Under the pieces are notes generated by a model that saw only the letters and a program-made list of their open reading frames with translations, did not search any database and was not told the DNA's origin. This document shows positions 28,696 through 38,349 of a DNA stretch of 64,000 nucleotides, one piece after another; the first letter of the stretch is position 1; every line of letters begins with the position of its first letter. Origin of the DNA: JABMMZ01 sp964438995 (GTDB lineage Bacteria; Bacteroidota; Bacteroidia; NS11-12g; UBA955); the NCBI GenBank assembly GCA_964438995.1, contig CAYTMQ010000003.1, forward strand, positions 248,001 through 312,000, given 5' to 3'. The position numbers and the translations under genes were made by a program.

Positions 28696-28783
28696 TCTGA
28701 TTTTCCAAATCAAAAATTCAACTTTTATATGGATAATCACTCGGACTTTATTATTCGCCGAATTTTTATTCATATTTGCATTG

Positions 28784-28791
28784 TATATTTG
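28784..28791 (+). promoter_or_regulatory. -7 box of the LytS-type kinase gene
   Basis: TATATTTG matches TAnnTTTG. It ends 15 nt before TTG 28807 and supports that start over the upstream ATG at 28729. Confidence 0.55.
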
Positions 28792-28806
28792 ATCATTCGA
28801 AAAACA

Positions 28807-31800
28807 TTGAAAGCACTATACCGTCTCATATCAGTGATGTTAATTTTGGATTGTCATTGGGCAATGGCTCAACAATTCAATTTTAGAAACTTCTCTGTAA
28901 AAGAGGGTATCGCACAATCTCAGGTTTATAGTGTTTTACAAGATTCAAGGGGATATTTATGGATGGGTACAAGAGGCGGTGGTATTACACGCTTCGATGG
29001 TTTCAAATTTGTTTCATTTACCAAAAAAGACCAATTAAGCAGTAATTATATTTATGTCATAAAAGAAGGAAAAGACGGCAAACTTCTGATTGGAACAAAC
29101 AATGGATTCTGCACATACAATGGCTTAAAGATTGAGTCTTACGGCGTCAGAACGGGCGATACAAGTCAGTTTTCGGTTTTAGACATAGCAGTTGGCAACA
29201 ATCATGATATTTGGTTAGCCACCAATCAAGGTGTATACAAATTTGAAGACAAAAAATTAACCAATATTTCAAATTTAATTGGTGAAAAACCAATTATGGT
29301 AAATACTATTTTGGTAGACAAGTTTGGCCGAATTTTATATGGCACTGTCAACGGTTTGAATGTCTTGGATTATGCCAATAACGCCTATAAAGTAAAACGA
29401 TTTTATAAGCAACCACATTTTCAAACTGGGTCTATCAACACCCTTAAATCAGATAAAAATGGCAACATTTGGATAGGTACTTATAAAAATGGTTTGTTTA
29501 GTTTGGGTAAAGATTCGGCGATTCAAATTCGTCAGAATGCATTACCTACACAATCAATTTTTGATATTTATTTTGATGATGAAGACAATGTATGGCTTGC
29601 CACATTAAACAATGGAGTTTGTATCTATAATGTGGTTTCAAAATCGGTGAAATGGATTAGTGAATATGAAGGTTTAAGCAACAACCATGTTAGAAGTATT
29701 TGCCGTGATAAAAATGGCAACTATTGGTTTGGCACATCAGGTGGTGGTATTTGCAACTATTTCGGTAACCAATTTACAACCTTTGACAAAAGTTCAGGCT
29801 TGCCAGGGAATTTCATTTATAGCGTGTTTAAAGACTCTAGAAACCGTTTGTTTATAGGCAATTCAGACAAAGGATTTACGATACTTGACAGCGGAAAATT
29901 CAACTCTTTTAACAGTAAAAACAGATTTGGTGATTATAAAATAAAAGCCATTTGTGAAGATGATTTTGGCAGGATTTATTTAGGCACAGAAGCCAATGGC
30001 GTATTTATTTACACTCAAGACACCATTCTATCAGTTCCTGGACTTGAAAAAAAGTACATAAAATCTATCGTTAAAGATTTAGAAGGTAACATGGTGATTG
30101 GCACTTCCGGAACTGGTATTTTTATTTATACAAAAGAGAGTCAGTATCAGAATTTCGTTCAATTACAAACCTCAAATGGGTTGACGGGTAATAGAATTTC
30201 TTGTTTACTTGTAGATAAGGCAGGGAAAATTTGGTATGGAACAGAAAACAATGGTATTTCATGGATCAATCATTCATTGCCCTCAAAATCTGGGTTCACT
30301 ATTAGCGATGGATTACCCTCCAATTCTATACGTTGTTTAACTGAAGACAATAAAGGCAATTTATGGATAGGCAGTGCTGGAAGTGGTATTTCAAAAATGT
30401 CTATTTATAAAGGTCAAACAAATATCATCAATTATGATTATAAAGATGGCTTAAGTTCGTCTAACATTTATCTATTAATGTTTGATGACAAACAAAGATT
30501 ATTTGCCGGCAGTGAAACTGGTCTCGACTTATTAGAATTCGATCAGAATTTAAAAATCACTCAAGTCAAACATTACAGCAAAGGCGAAGGATTTACAGGG
30601 ATTGAGACTTGTCAAAACTCGGTTGCAAAAGAGGCCAATGGCACTATTTGGTTTGGGACCATCAATGGGTTAATACGATATATTTCTTCACAAAATTATA
30701 AAAATTTAAGTGCTCCTGTTTTAAGCATCACCAATGTAAAATTGTTTTATGAACCATTATTTTCTACACCTTATAAATCGTTCATAGGCGAGTGGAATAT
30801 TGTTAAAAAAATTGAGTTACCGCACAATAAAAACCATTTGACATTCGACTTTATGGGCATCAATTTTAACAACCCTGAAGCAGTTGTTTACAAATGGAAA
30901 CTAGAAGGATTTGATCAAGATTGGTCGCCACCCTCCAAACAAAACACAGTTACTTATTCTAATTTACCATTTGGTGATTTTACCTTCAAAGTGTTATCCT
31001 GCAATGAAGAAGGCGTTTGGAATTCCAAACCTCAAATCATCCATATCAGCATTCAAGCACCTTTCTGGCGTCAAACATGGGTAATAGTTTGTAGTATTAT
31101 TGTTGTACTAACCTTAATTACATTATTGTTCAGATTGCGCATCAATACAGTTAAGCGCAAGGCTGCTGAAAGAGAAGAAAAACTGAGATTAGAAAAAGAG
31201 TTGATAGAATTGGAACAAAAAGCTTTGAGATTACAAATGAATCCGCATTTTATTTTCAATGCACTCAATTCAATTCAATCACAAATAGGCACCAATCAAG
31301 ACCAATCAGCGAGATATTACCTAGCAAAATTTTCTAGATTGATGAGACAGATACTTGATAATTCAAGAAGTGCCATGATTACTTTAGAAGAAGAAATCAA
31401 TACACTTGAAAATTATCTACTAATTGAAAAATTTTGCAATGGAGATAGATTTGATTACACTATATCTGTCAGTCAAAATCTAGATAAAGATTTTATTCAG
31501 ATGCCTCCAATGCTTCTACAACCTTTCATTGAAAATGCCATCAAACATGGGTTAAAAAATTTAAACAACAGAAGAGGTCATATTTCCATAATTATTGGTG
31601 AAGAAAATAATTGTTTGTTGTGCGCTGTTGAAGACAATGGAGTTGGTAGAGAAGCTTCAGCGGCCAGCAAAGAGCAAAGCAAGGAAACTTATCACAAGTC
31701 GACCGCTCTAAAAGTGACAGAAGAGAGGCTTGAAATTTACAAAGAGCACATCAAAGAACAGCCATTAAAAATCATTGATCTGAAAGACAAAGATGGCCAT

Positions 31801-31839
31801 GCAATGGGTACCAGAATAGAAATTAGAATTCCAATATAA
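28807..31839 (+). CDS. Reg_prop / Y_Y_Y sensor histidine kinase, LytS-type
   Basis: TTG 28807 gives a 1010-residue protein with a signal peptide (KALYRLISVMLILDCHWA). The periplasmic part is a two-component-regulator beta-propeller (repeats such as DSRGYLWMGTRGGGITRFD and GNLWIGSAGSGISKM) closed by a Y_Y_Y domain (YKWKLEGFDQDWSPPS). One membrane helix follows (WVIVCSIIVVLTLITLLF), then a coiled coil and a HisKA_7TM-less LytS kinase with phospho-acceptor His814 in MNPHFIFNALNS and the ATP motifs PFIENAIKHGL and DNGVGRE. It signals to the LytTR regulator 2 nt downstream. The position suggests sensing of envelope or peptidoglycan state. Confidence 0.92.
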   Translation: MKALYRLISVMLILDCHWAMAQQFNFRNFSVKEGIAQSQVYSVLQDSRGYLWMGTRGGGITRFDGFKFVSFTKKDQLSSNYIYVIKEGKDGKLLIGTNNGFCTYNGLKIESYGVRTGDTSQFSVLDIAVGNNHDIWLATNQGVYKFEDKKLTNISNLIGEKPIMVNTILVDKFGRILYGTVNGLNVLDYANNAYKVKRFYKQPHFQTGSINTLKSDKNGNIWIGTYKNGLFSLGKDSAIQIRQNALPTQSIFDIYFDDEDNVWLATLNNGVCIYNVVSKSVKWISEYEGLSNNHVRSICRDKNGNYWFGTSGGGICNYFGNQFTTFDKSSGLPGNFIYSVFKDSRNRLFIGNSDKGFTILDSGKFNSFNSKNRFGDYKIKAICEDDFGRIYLGTEANGVFIYTQDTILSVPGLEKKYIKSIVKDLEGNMVIGTSGTGIFIYTKESQYQNFVQLQTSNGLTGNRISCLLVDKAGKIWYGTENNGISWINHSLPSKSGFTISDGLPSNSIRCLTEDNKGNLWIGSAGSGISKMSIYKGQTNIINYDYKDGLSSSNIYLLMFDDKQRLFAGSETGLDLLEFDQNLKITQVKHYSKGEGFTGIETCQNSVAKEANGTIWFGTINGLIRYISSQNYKNLSAPVLSITNVKLFYEPLFSTPYKSFIGEWNIVKKIELPHNKNHLTFDFMGINFNNPEAVVYKWKLEGFDQDWSPPSKQNTVTYSNLPFGDFTFKVLSCNEEGVWNSKPQIIHISIQAPFWRQTWVIVCSIIVVLTLITLLFRLRINTVKRKAAEREEKLRLEKELIELEQKALRLQMNPHFIFNALNSIQSQIGTNQDQSARYYLAKFSRLMRQILDNSRSAMITLEEEINTLENYLLIEKFCNGDRFDYTISVSQNLDKDFIQMPPMLLQPFIENAIKHGLKNLNNRRGHISIIIGEENNCLLCAVEDNGVGREASAASKEQSKETYHKSTALKVTEERLEIYKEHIKEQPLKIIDLKDKDGHAMGTRIEIRIPI

Positions 31840-31841
31840 AC

Positions 31842-32585
31842 ATGTTGAAAGCTGTAATCATAGACGATATAGAACAAGCTAGAATCACACTAAAGAAAGA
31901 CATTGAGGTATATGCCCCAGATGTGCAAGTGATAGGTGAAGCCTCGGGCGTAATTGAAGGTGTAAAATTGCTTAGAACCCTTCAACCTGATGTGGTATTT
32001 CTTGACATTCAGATGCAAGATGGAAGTGGATTTGATTTATTGGATTTGATGCAAGACATTCAATTTAGAATCATCTTTATCACTGCTTCAGACGCGCATG
32101 CTATCAAAGCTTTCAGGTATGCCGCAATTGATTATTTGCTAAAGCCTGTAGATCCTGATGAACTTAAATTGGCCATTGAAAAGTTAAAAGAAAAATCCAT
32201 CAGCGAAAATGAAAAATACAAGCTTTTAAATGAATCCTTAAAAGCTGGACAAAAACACCAATCTAAGTTGGCTTTGCACACACAAGAAAAAATCCATGTT
32301 GTAAATATTTCTGACATTGTGAGATGCGAAAGCAATGTCAACTATACAGAGTTTCATTTTGTAGATGGCAAAAAACTTATTGTTACTAAAACATTGAAAG
32401 AATTTGAGGACCTACTGGTAGACCATGGATTTTTTAGAGTACATCAATCACATTTGATTAACACAAAATTTATCAAAGAATTTATCAAAGCGGATGGCGG
32501 CTCTATTCGTATGGAAAACAACCATATTGTGCCTGTTTCAACGCGCAAAAGAAACCAAGTTCTTGAGATGATAGAAAAGCTATAA
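31842..32585 (+). CDS. LytTR response regulator
   Basis: The 247-residue regulator has a receiver domain with phospho-acceptor Asp55 (VVFLDIQMQDGSGF) and the conserved KPVDPDEL end. A LytTR DNA-binding domain follows (KIHVVNISDIVRCESNVNY, FFRVHQSHLINTKFI). It starts 2 nt after the kinase gene, its obvious partner. Targets probably include the flanking pbpC and alpha-2-macroglobulin genes, but I found no convincing paired LytTR site. Confidence 0.94.
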   Translation: MLKAVIIDDIEQARITLKKDIEVYAPDVQVIGEASGVIEGVKLLRTLQPDVVFLDIQMQDGSGFDLLDLMQDIQFRIIFITASDAHAIKAFRYAAIDYLLKPVDPDELKLAIEKLKEKSISENEKYKLLNESLKAGQKHQSKLALHTQEKIHVVNISDIVRCESNVNYTEFHFVDGKKLIVTKTLKEFEDLLVDHGFFRVHQSHLINTKFIKEFIKADGGSIRMENNHIVPVSTRKRNQVLEMIEKL

Positions 32586-32613
32586 GGGAATTGAAAACGC
32601 CATCCAATTCCCT
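32585..32613. terminator. Hairpin between convergent genes
   Basis: AGGGAATTG and CAATTCCCT form a perfect 9-bp stem with an 11-nt loop between the regulator gene and the convergent alpha-2-macroglobulin gene. There is no T run, so it may be a bidirectional or weak terminator. Confidence 0.5.
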
Positions 32614-32635
32614 ATATAACTCTTGCTATTATAGC

Positions 32636-35600
32636 TTATTTTAATGTCAAACTAGAATTCTGTGGAACCACTTCAACCCATCTGCCAGCAGCACTGGCAT
32701 TGATAGATTTATCATACATAGCCTCTGTATACACTGTTGGCAAATAGAATTTCCCTAAATACGTAGCATTCAATTTCGTTTTAATCACTATGGTTGCTCC
32801 TGTTTTAAACTCATAATAACTGTTTACTCTGTCATCTCTATAGTCTTTATATCTCGCACCATCATTGCTTTCGCCTAGTAAAAATCTTTCGTTACTAATT
32901 TCCCATCCACTAGGAAATATTTGAGTAAGTGCCATTTCACTTAAGTAACCTTTTTTTCCAGAATTCGTGATGCTAACCTGAGCTATAAAATCAGTTCCTT
33001 GAGCGATTTTCGAAATATCAATTGATTTTCCATCTAAAGATAGATATGTCACAACCATATTGATATGATTATTAAAATTTACTTTTTCAGTTTCAAGAGG
33101 AATGCCTTCTGAAAGAATTTTTACATACAATTGTCCTACACTTTTATTTGTAACTTCAAAGTGGTTTAGGGCTTTCAAATCCTTTTCAGGTATTTCTAAA
33201 ATATCCATCTTTTGTTTAGATGACAATGTGAATGATTTTTCATTACATCTTACCGAATACGACAATTCTGTTGCATTTGATTTTGTGTTAGTATAACTTG
33301 AAATAGCCATCAAACCGTAAGCAGTTTCTTGAGTGCTTAACCATTTTTCTGACCCTAGAGTTGTACTAAGTTGTTCAGCAACTGTTTGTGCTTTGTCGTA
33401 TTGGCCCATTAAACTCATTGCTTCTACAATTACTGCAACATCTCTGAAATCTGAGCCATAAGTATAAGAGTATTCTCTGTATGCTTTTACATCGGTAGAT
33501 AAATTCTTCGATATCTTTAAAGCTGTTTCGTGCTGACCAATCAACTCGTATGTGGCTGCTAATCTCCATGCATTGACACCAGTTAGATTTTTCTCTTCCC
33601 TTAATCTGTTCATTGCTCCTAACTCTGGACTTCCTGCAAGTGCCAATAGGTATAATCTGTAAGACTGCATGTGAACCACAGATTCGTTGTAATAAGATGC
33701 GCCAGAATGTTCATTGAATGTCCATGATTTGGCCAAACTTGATTGGTATTTCAACCATTTATCTTTCATATTTTTTGGCACATTATAACCCATTTTTTCT
33801 GCCTCAATTAAAAAATGTCCAGCATAGTTACTTCCCCATTCGCTTGGGTCTGATTCGCCTGGCCAATAAGCAAAACCGCCTGAACTAGTTTGGAATTTTT
33901 GTAATCTAATAATTCCTGCTTTGATATTTTTTTCAATACTTGCTTTCTTGTCTTTTTTCAAATCCATTAAATTTTGTACAAATAGTTGAGGAAACACAGA
34001 AGATGTAGTTTGTTCGACACAACCATGCGGATAATGGATGATATAATCCAATCTCTTTTCGAGATTGATAGACGGAACTCTAGATACTTCAACAAAAACT
34101 TTATTAGTTCCTTTTAAACCTTTTATAGAAACATCATGGGATATTAATTTACCAGATTTAAGCAACAAATCTTTAGATTCAACTATTTTAGGATTTGCAA
34201 TTCTAACATCCAGTTCAATTTCTTGACTTGCTTTCTCTTTACCTGATTCGGCAATCACTTTCACTTTAGCAATACCAATGGCTTGATTTACTTTTACTGT
34301 GAACTGTACTATCTGATCGCCATTTTTTTCAAATTGAATTTTAGAATTTGAAGTCCCTTCTATTTGAAGTAAATCATTGGTTTCAATTCTTACATTAACA
34401 TGTTTAATATGATTTTCCATTGCAAATACATCTACTGGCAATTTGATGGATTCATTAGGTGATAACACTCTTGGTAAAGTCGCTAATACCATCAATGGCT
34501 TTTTAATTTGTACAGTTTTTTCGGCATTTCCATAGGCGCCATTTTGATTGCCTGCAACCACCATAACTCTAACAGATCCAACATAGCTTGGAATATTGAT
34601 TTTATGCATGGCTACTTTACCTTGAGACACATTAAACGGACCAATAAATCTAACCATGGGTTTAAATCTGTTTGCTTTGGCTCCTTCTGGATTTAGGGCT
34701 GAGCCGTCACCACCAATGCTGATGAGATGATCAAGCTTACCGGCATAAGCACCAATAACTTGATCATACATATCCCATGTCTGAACGCCTAAGGCTTCTT
34801 TAGCATAGAATACCATCCATGGCTGAGGTGTTTTAAATCTAGTCAAATCAAGCAAACCATCGTCAACAACAGCTAGAGTGTAGGTCATAGGTCGACCATT
34901 TGATTCTTTCACATTAATAATTGCAGTGCTTTCTGGACTCCAAATTGAATTACAAGATATGACAGGTTCAAGATGTGTTGCTTTAACATCAACCGTAAAT
35001 GGCATAACACCATACATTCTAATTGGTAGTTTGTTTTTTGTATGAATATGTGCTTGAACAAAATGAGCATGTATATAGGCATTTGGTGTCATTTGTTCAG
35101 TAACTTTCACATCGATTCTTGTTTCTTTTTCGGCCGTTGAATACCATTGCTTAAACAACACTCTTTTGCCATTTTCTATGGTAATAAGTACTTTACCTCC
35201 TGAAGTAGAAGGAACAGACACTTTGATATTATCACCAGGATGATACGTTTCTTTATCTATTGCAAAATTCAGCATTTGAGCATTCTCATTGTTTTGATTG
35301 TTGTCTCTGTTCCATCCATTCCAGTCAACATTAATAACCATACCAGTTTGATGACCTCCTGACATATCTGATGCTATTACCAAATATCTTCCATACTCTT
35401 GATTGGCAAAATATAATTTGTACTGTGATGATTTGCCTTTAACACTCATAACAGTATCTGTAAAAATCAAAGCACTTGATCTAGACACAAAATCTGATAA
35501 ATCTTCGTCATTGGTTTCGTACCACCATCTCCATTCCAATTTGTAAACTTTAATTTCAACTTGCTTGATTTCAGAAGATTTACCAGTTTCATCTACTGCA

Positions 35601-38221
35601 ACCACATTTAAAGGATACGCTTTACCTGTATTGATCCAACCATTGTTATCATCGATGTGCATACCTAGATATTGCTTATATGGTGAATAGGATACAGAAT
35701 ATCTATCAGTACTAAAATCTCCACCAGATTCAAAGATTCTGGTGATATAAGTAGCTTTTAACATGCCTGGAGCTTGCGTTGATTCACTGTATGTTTTTCT
35801 AATATGAGCAATGCCATTATTATCGAGTTTTGAATCAAATACTGTTACTACATTACTTGAATTTTTCTCTCTCAAAGGAGAATCAAAAACAAAATCTTGA
35901 TAGCCTTTAAACTCTGTTTTAATAGCACTAAAACTCACTTCAACTCTAGCATTTAAATTTGGCGCATCTGCTCCGTGAAGCCATTTAGCAGATAATTTAC
36001 CAATAGTATCTCCAAACTTTTTATAGGTGATTTTTTGAGGGATGTCCAATTCAATTTTCAACCTATTAGGTTTTATAGTTTCTACCATAATGGTTTTATA
36101 AAAACTTTGATTTCCAACTGTAGCACTAGCTGAGTAATTTCCAGTAATGGCGTCGGCACTTGTGAAAGTATGGAAAGAATAAAAACCATTTAAAGGATTT
36201 ACGTCTACTACTTGCGAAACAGTAGTTCCATTTGGGTCTTTTAATTCAAATTTTACAGGATAATTTGATGGCAGTTTGTGGAATTTATCTTCAAGAATAA
36301 AGTTCAAATAGATAGAATCGCCTGGGCGCCAAACGCCTCTTTCGCCATAAAAGAAACCCTTCACACCATTTTGAACAATCTCGCCATCAACGTCAAACTT
36401 ACTCATCGAATTGGCCATAGCATCAGACAATTTTAAATACCCTTTTTGCTGATCTTTAGATGCTATCATTAAAAAAGGTTTCGATTTTAGTGGGACATCA
36501 ACCATACCTTGCTGATTGGTCACACCTTTCGCAATTAGATGCTTTGTATAATCATAATATTCAACCGTTGCACCAGCAATAGGTTCTGTAGTTACCAAAT
36601 TACTGATAAAAGCATGCGACATTTTATCTTCATCTAGTTTATAAATCATTCCAATGTTAGATGCAAGGATGTTTCTACCAACAGCTTTACCATAGTAATA
36701 ATCATTGCTGCAAGGAGATTCATCATCATAATAGTCGTACCAAGATTCGTATCCATCATCAAAACCCCATGAATTCCAATTATTCTCGCTCCAATTGTTA
36801 TCCACTTGACTTTCTGATTGGCTGCTTTGATTTTCTTCTTCATCACAATCACAGATAGCATATTCTTTTTTAAACTTGATGGATACTCTATAAATTGCAC
36901 CTGGTTCAGGGGTCATAATCTTTGATAAATCGAGCACAAACGGATTCCACTTGCCCAAGTCATTTTTTGTTTCCTTTGATAAATCTATGGTTGTTTCAGC
37001 AACTTTCTTTGCAACTCTGCTAAGTTCATCTCTTCCATCTAGGTCGTTAACTTGTAGAAATTGGTGAACATTGGTTGAAAGTATCTTCACGACTCTAACA
37101 TCAACTTTTTTGAGACTGACAGCCTCAAATGGAAAAATCAATCCTTGTGAATTGGGCAATATGCTTCCTTTTCCGAACAATTTAACTTTTGGTTTTGATG
37201 GTTGGAACTCCACATTACCAGAATATGATTCATTCATTTTATGACCAGCATAATTTTTAATACCTGTACTTACTCTAATTTCCTTATTGCCTTGAATACG
37301 GTTATTAAAATATACCGTAACAACATTCCCTTCTATGCTGAAGCTTGTATTTTCAATACCTTCAACTGTAACAATTCCATTTAAATTCTGTCTAATATTA
37401 AGTCTTTCACTGAACCACAATTCAACTTTTTGAATATCGTCTTCTATCAATTTAACATCCTCCACGGTGAAATCACCTAAAGAAGGTACTTCAACCTTTT
37501 GTTCACCCCTGCTCATGACATCAATAACATTTCCATTCCATGTAACATCCACATACGACTTGGTTTCACCTTTTCGAATGCTATCAACATAAAAATAAAA
37601 CTGTCTATTATCGCTATAAAAATTCCATTTGATATCAAGATTCTTACCTTTAAAATTGACTTTAACAACTTGTTTGATTTTGGCAGTATCTTCGTAATCG
37701 GCAGTAGTAATCAAACCTGTTAATTGCATCCACTCAGAGCCATAAGAATTATAGGATTTCAAACCAACAAGAGACATGTCAATGGTTTGCGGATAAGACA
37801 CGATTTGAAACTCGAATGACTCGTAACCTTTCTTTACTTTAGCAACTCTTTCAAGGTCGAATTTCACCTCATAAAATTGATTTGATGGAAGTATTTGGTC
37901 GGGTATAAATTCAATTTCCCTTCTATTCAACCATACAGCTTTGCCTTTGATATTTGGCGAAAACTCAAAAATTCCTTCCAAAACTTTATCATCTGGTTTT
38001 TCAAAAATAAACTTTGTGGAATCAGCACCACCAGGATTACCGTATTGATCTGCCAATTCTATTTTGATGCTTTTTTGCCTCCCAATGGCGCCAGAAGTAT
38101 AACCCGTTACATAGCGCGCATATTCTGGGTCAATTTTTTTGATGGCTTGCCTTTGTTTGTGACAAGAGATAAGTGAAATCGCCAAAACAGCTAATAAGCT
38201 TGTGAATGATTTTGTTGACAT
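32636..38221 (-). CDS. Bacterial alpha-2-macroglobulin lipoprotein
   Basis: The 1861-residue lipoprotein has its lipobox Cys at residue 20 (LISC). Macroglobulin MG domains with an MG2-type region follow (KGFFYGERGVWRPGDSIYL). The thioester motif CVEQ is at 1401-1404 (PHGCVEQTTSS), then the helical toroid domain and a C-terminal receptor-like domain. Such proteins trap invading proteases in the periplasm. It is longer than the roughly 1650-residue E. coli YfhM; part of the excess is an acidic, Tyr/Asn/Ser-rich insert near residues 454-506. It belongs functionally with pbpC. Confidence 0.93.
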   Translation of the reverse strand: MSTKSFTSLLAVLAISLISCHKQRQAIKKIDPEYARYVTGYTSGAIGRQKSIKIELADQYGNPGGADSTKFIFEKPDDKVLEGIFEFSPNIKGKAVWLNRREIEFIPDQILPSNQFYEVKFDLERVAKVKKGYESFEFQIVSYPQTIDMSLVGLKSYNSYGSEWMQLTGLITTADYEDTAKIKQVVKVNFKGKNLDIKWNFYSDNRQFYFYVDSIRKGETKSYVDVTWNGNVIDVMSRGEQKVEVPSLGDFTVEDVKLIEDDIQKVELWFSERLNIRQNLNGIVTVEGIENTSFSIEGNVVTVYFNNRIQGNKEIRVSTGIKNYAGHKMNESYSGNVEFQPSKPKVKLFGKGSILPNSQGLIFPFEAVSLKKVDVRVVKILSTNVHQFLQVNDLDGRDELSRVAKKVAETTIDLSKETKNDLGKWNPFVLDLSKIMTPEPGAIYRVSIKFKKEYAICDCDEEENQSSQSESQVDNNWSENNWNSWGFDDGYESWYDYYDDESPCSNDYYYGKAVGRNILASNIGMIYKLDEDKMSHAFISNLVTTEPIAGATVEYYDYTKHLIAKGVTNQQGMVDVPLKSKPFLMIASKDQQKGYLKLSDAMANSMSKFDVDGEIVQNGVKGFFYGERGVWRPGDSIYLNFILEDKFHKLPSNYPVKFELKDPNGTTVSQVVDVNPLNGFYSFHTFTSADAITGNYSASATVGNQSFYKTIMVETIKPNRLKIELDIPQKITYKKFGDTIGKLSAKWLHGADAPNLNARVEVSFSAIKTEFKGYQDFVFDSPLREKNSSNVVTVFDSKLDNNGIAHIRKTYSESTQAPGMLKATYITRIFESGGDFSTDRYSVSYSPYKQYLGMHIDDNNGWINTGKAYPLNVVAVDETGKSSEIKQVEIKVYKLEWRWWYETNDEDLSDFVSRSSALIFTDTVMSVKGKSSQYKLYFANQEYGRYLVIASDMSGGHQTGMVINVDWNGWNRDNNQNNENAQMLNFAIDKETYHPGDNIKVSVPSTSGGKVLITIENGKRVLFKQWYSTAEKETRIDVKVTEQMTPNAYIHAHFVQAHIHTKNKLPIRMYGVMPFTVDVKATHLEPVISCNSIWSPESTAIINVKESNGRPMTYTLAVVDDGLLDLTRFKTPQPWMVFYAKEALGVQTWDMYDQVIGAYAGKLDHLISIGGDGSALNPEGAKANRFKPMVRFIGPFNVSQGKVAMHKINIPSYVGSVRVMVVAGNQNGAYGNAEKTVQIKKPLMVLATLPRVLSPNESIKLPVDVFAMENHIKHVNVRIETNDLLQIEGTSNSKIQFEKNGDQIVQFTVKVNQAIGIAKVKVIAESGKEKASQEIELDVRIANPKIVESKDLLLKSGKLISHDVSIKGLKGTNKVFVEVSRVPSINLEKRLDYIIHYPHGCVEQTTSSVFPQLFVQNLMDLKKDKKASIEKNIKAGIIRLQKFQTSSGGFAYWPGESDPSEWGSNYAGHFLIEAEKMGYNVPKNMKDKWLKYQSSLAKSWTFNEHSGASYYNESVVHMQSYRLYLLALAGSPELGAMNRLREEKNLTGVNAWRLAATYELIGQHETALKISKNLSTDVKAYREYSYTYGSDFRDVAVIVEAMSLMGQYDKAQTVAEQLSTTLGSEKWLSTQETAYGLMAISSYTNTKSNATELSYSVRCNEKSFTLSSKQKMDILEIPEKDLKALNHFEVTNKSVGQLYVKILSEGIPLETEKVNFNNHINMVVTYLSLDGKSIDISKIAQGTDFIAQVSITNSGKKGYLSEMALTQIFPSGWEISNERFLLGESNDGARYKDYRDDRVNSYYEFKTGATIVIKTKLNATYLGKFYLPTVYTEAMYDKSINASAAGRWVEVVPQNSSLTLK

Positions 38222-38294
38222 GATTTTCTAAATTTGTACAACAAGATTAGCATCCATTTACACGCTTATTAGTTAACTTTTATCGTTTGTATAG

Positions 38295-38302
38295 TAAATT
38301 TG
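38295..38302 (+). promoter_or_regulatory. -7 box of the 38.3-kb T9SS cargo gene
   Basis: TAAATTTG matches TAnnTTTG. It lies 47 nt before ATG 38350 and 11 nt before an alternative ATG at 38314. Confidence 0.5.
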
Positions 38303-38349
38303 ATTATCTGCATATGAAATGCTATTATTCGTTTTTATTATCTTTGAAT

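Noticed and set aside
28960..30700. Repeated motifs that could look like a DNA repeat array
   Set aside because: They are the protein-level repeats of the Reg_prop beta-propeller and are not conserved at the DNA level.
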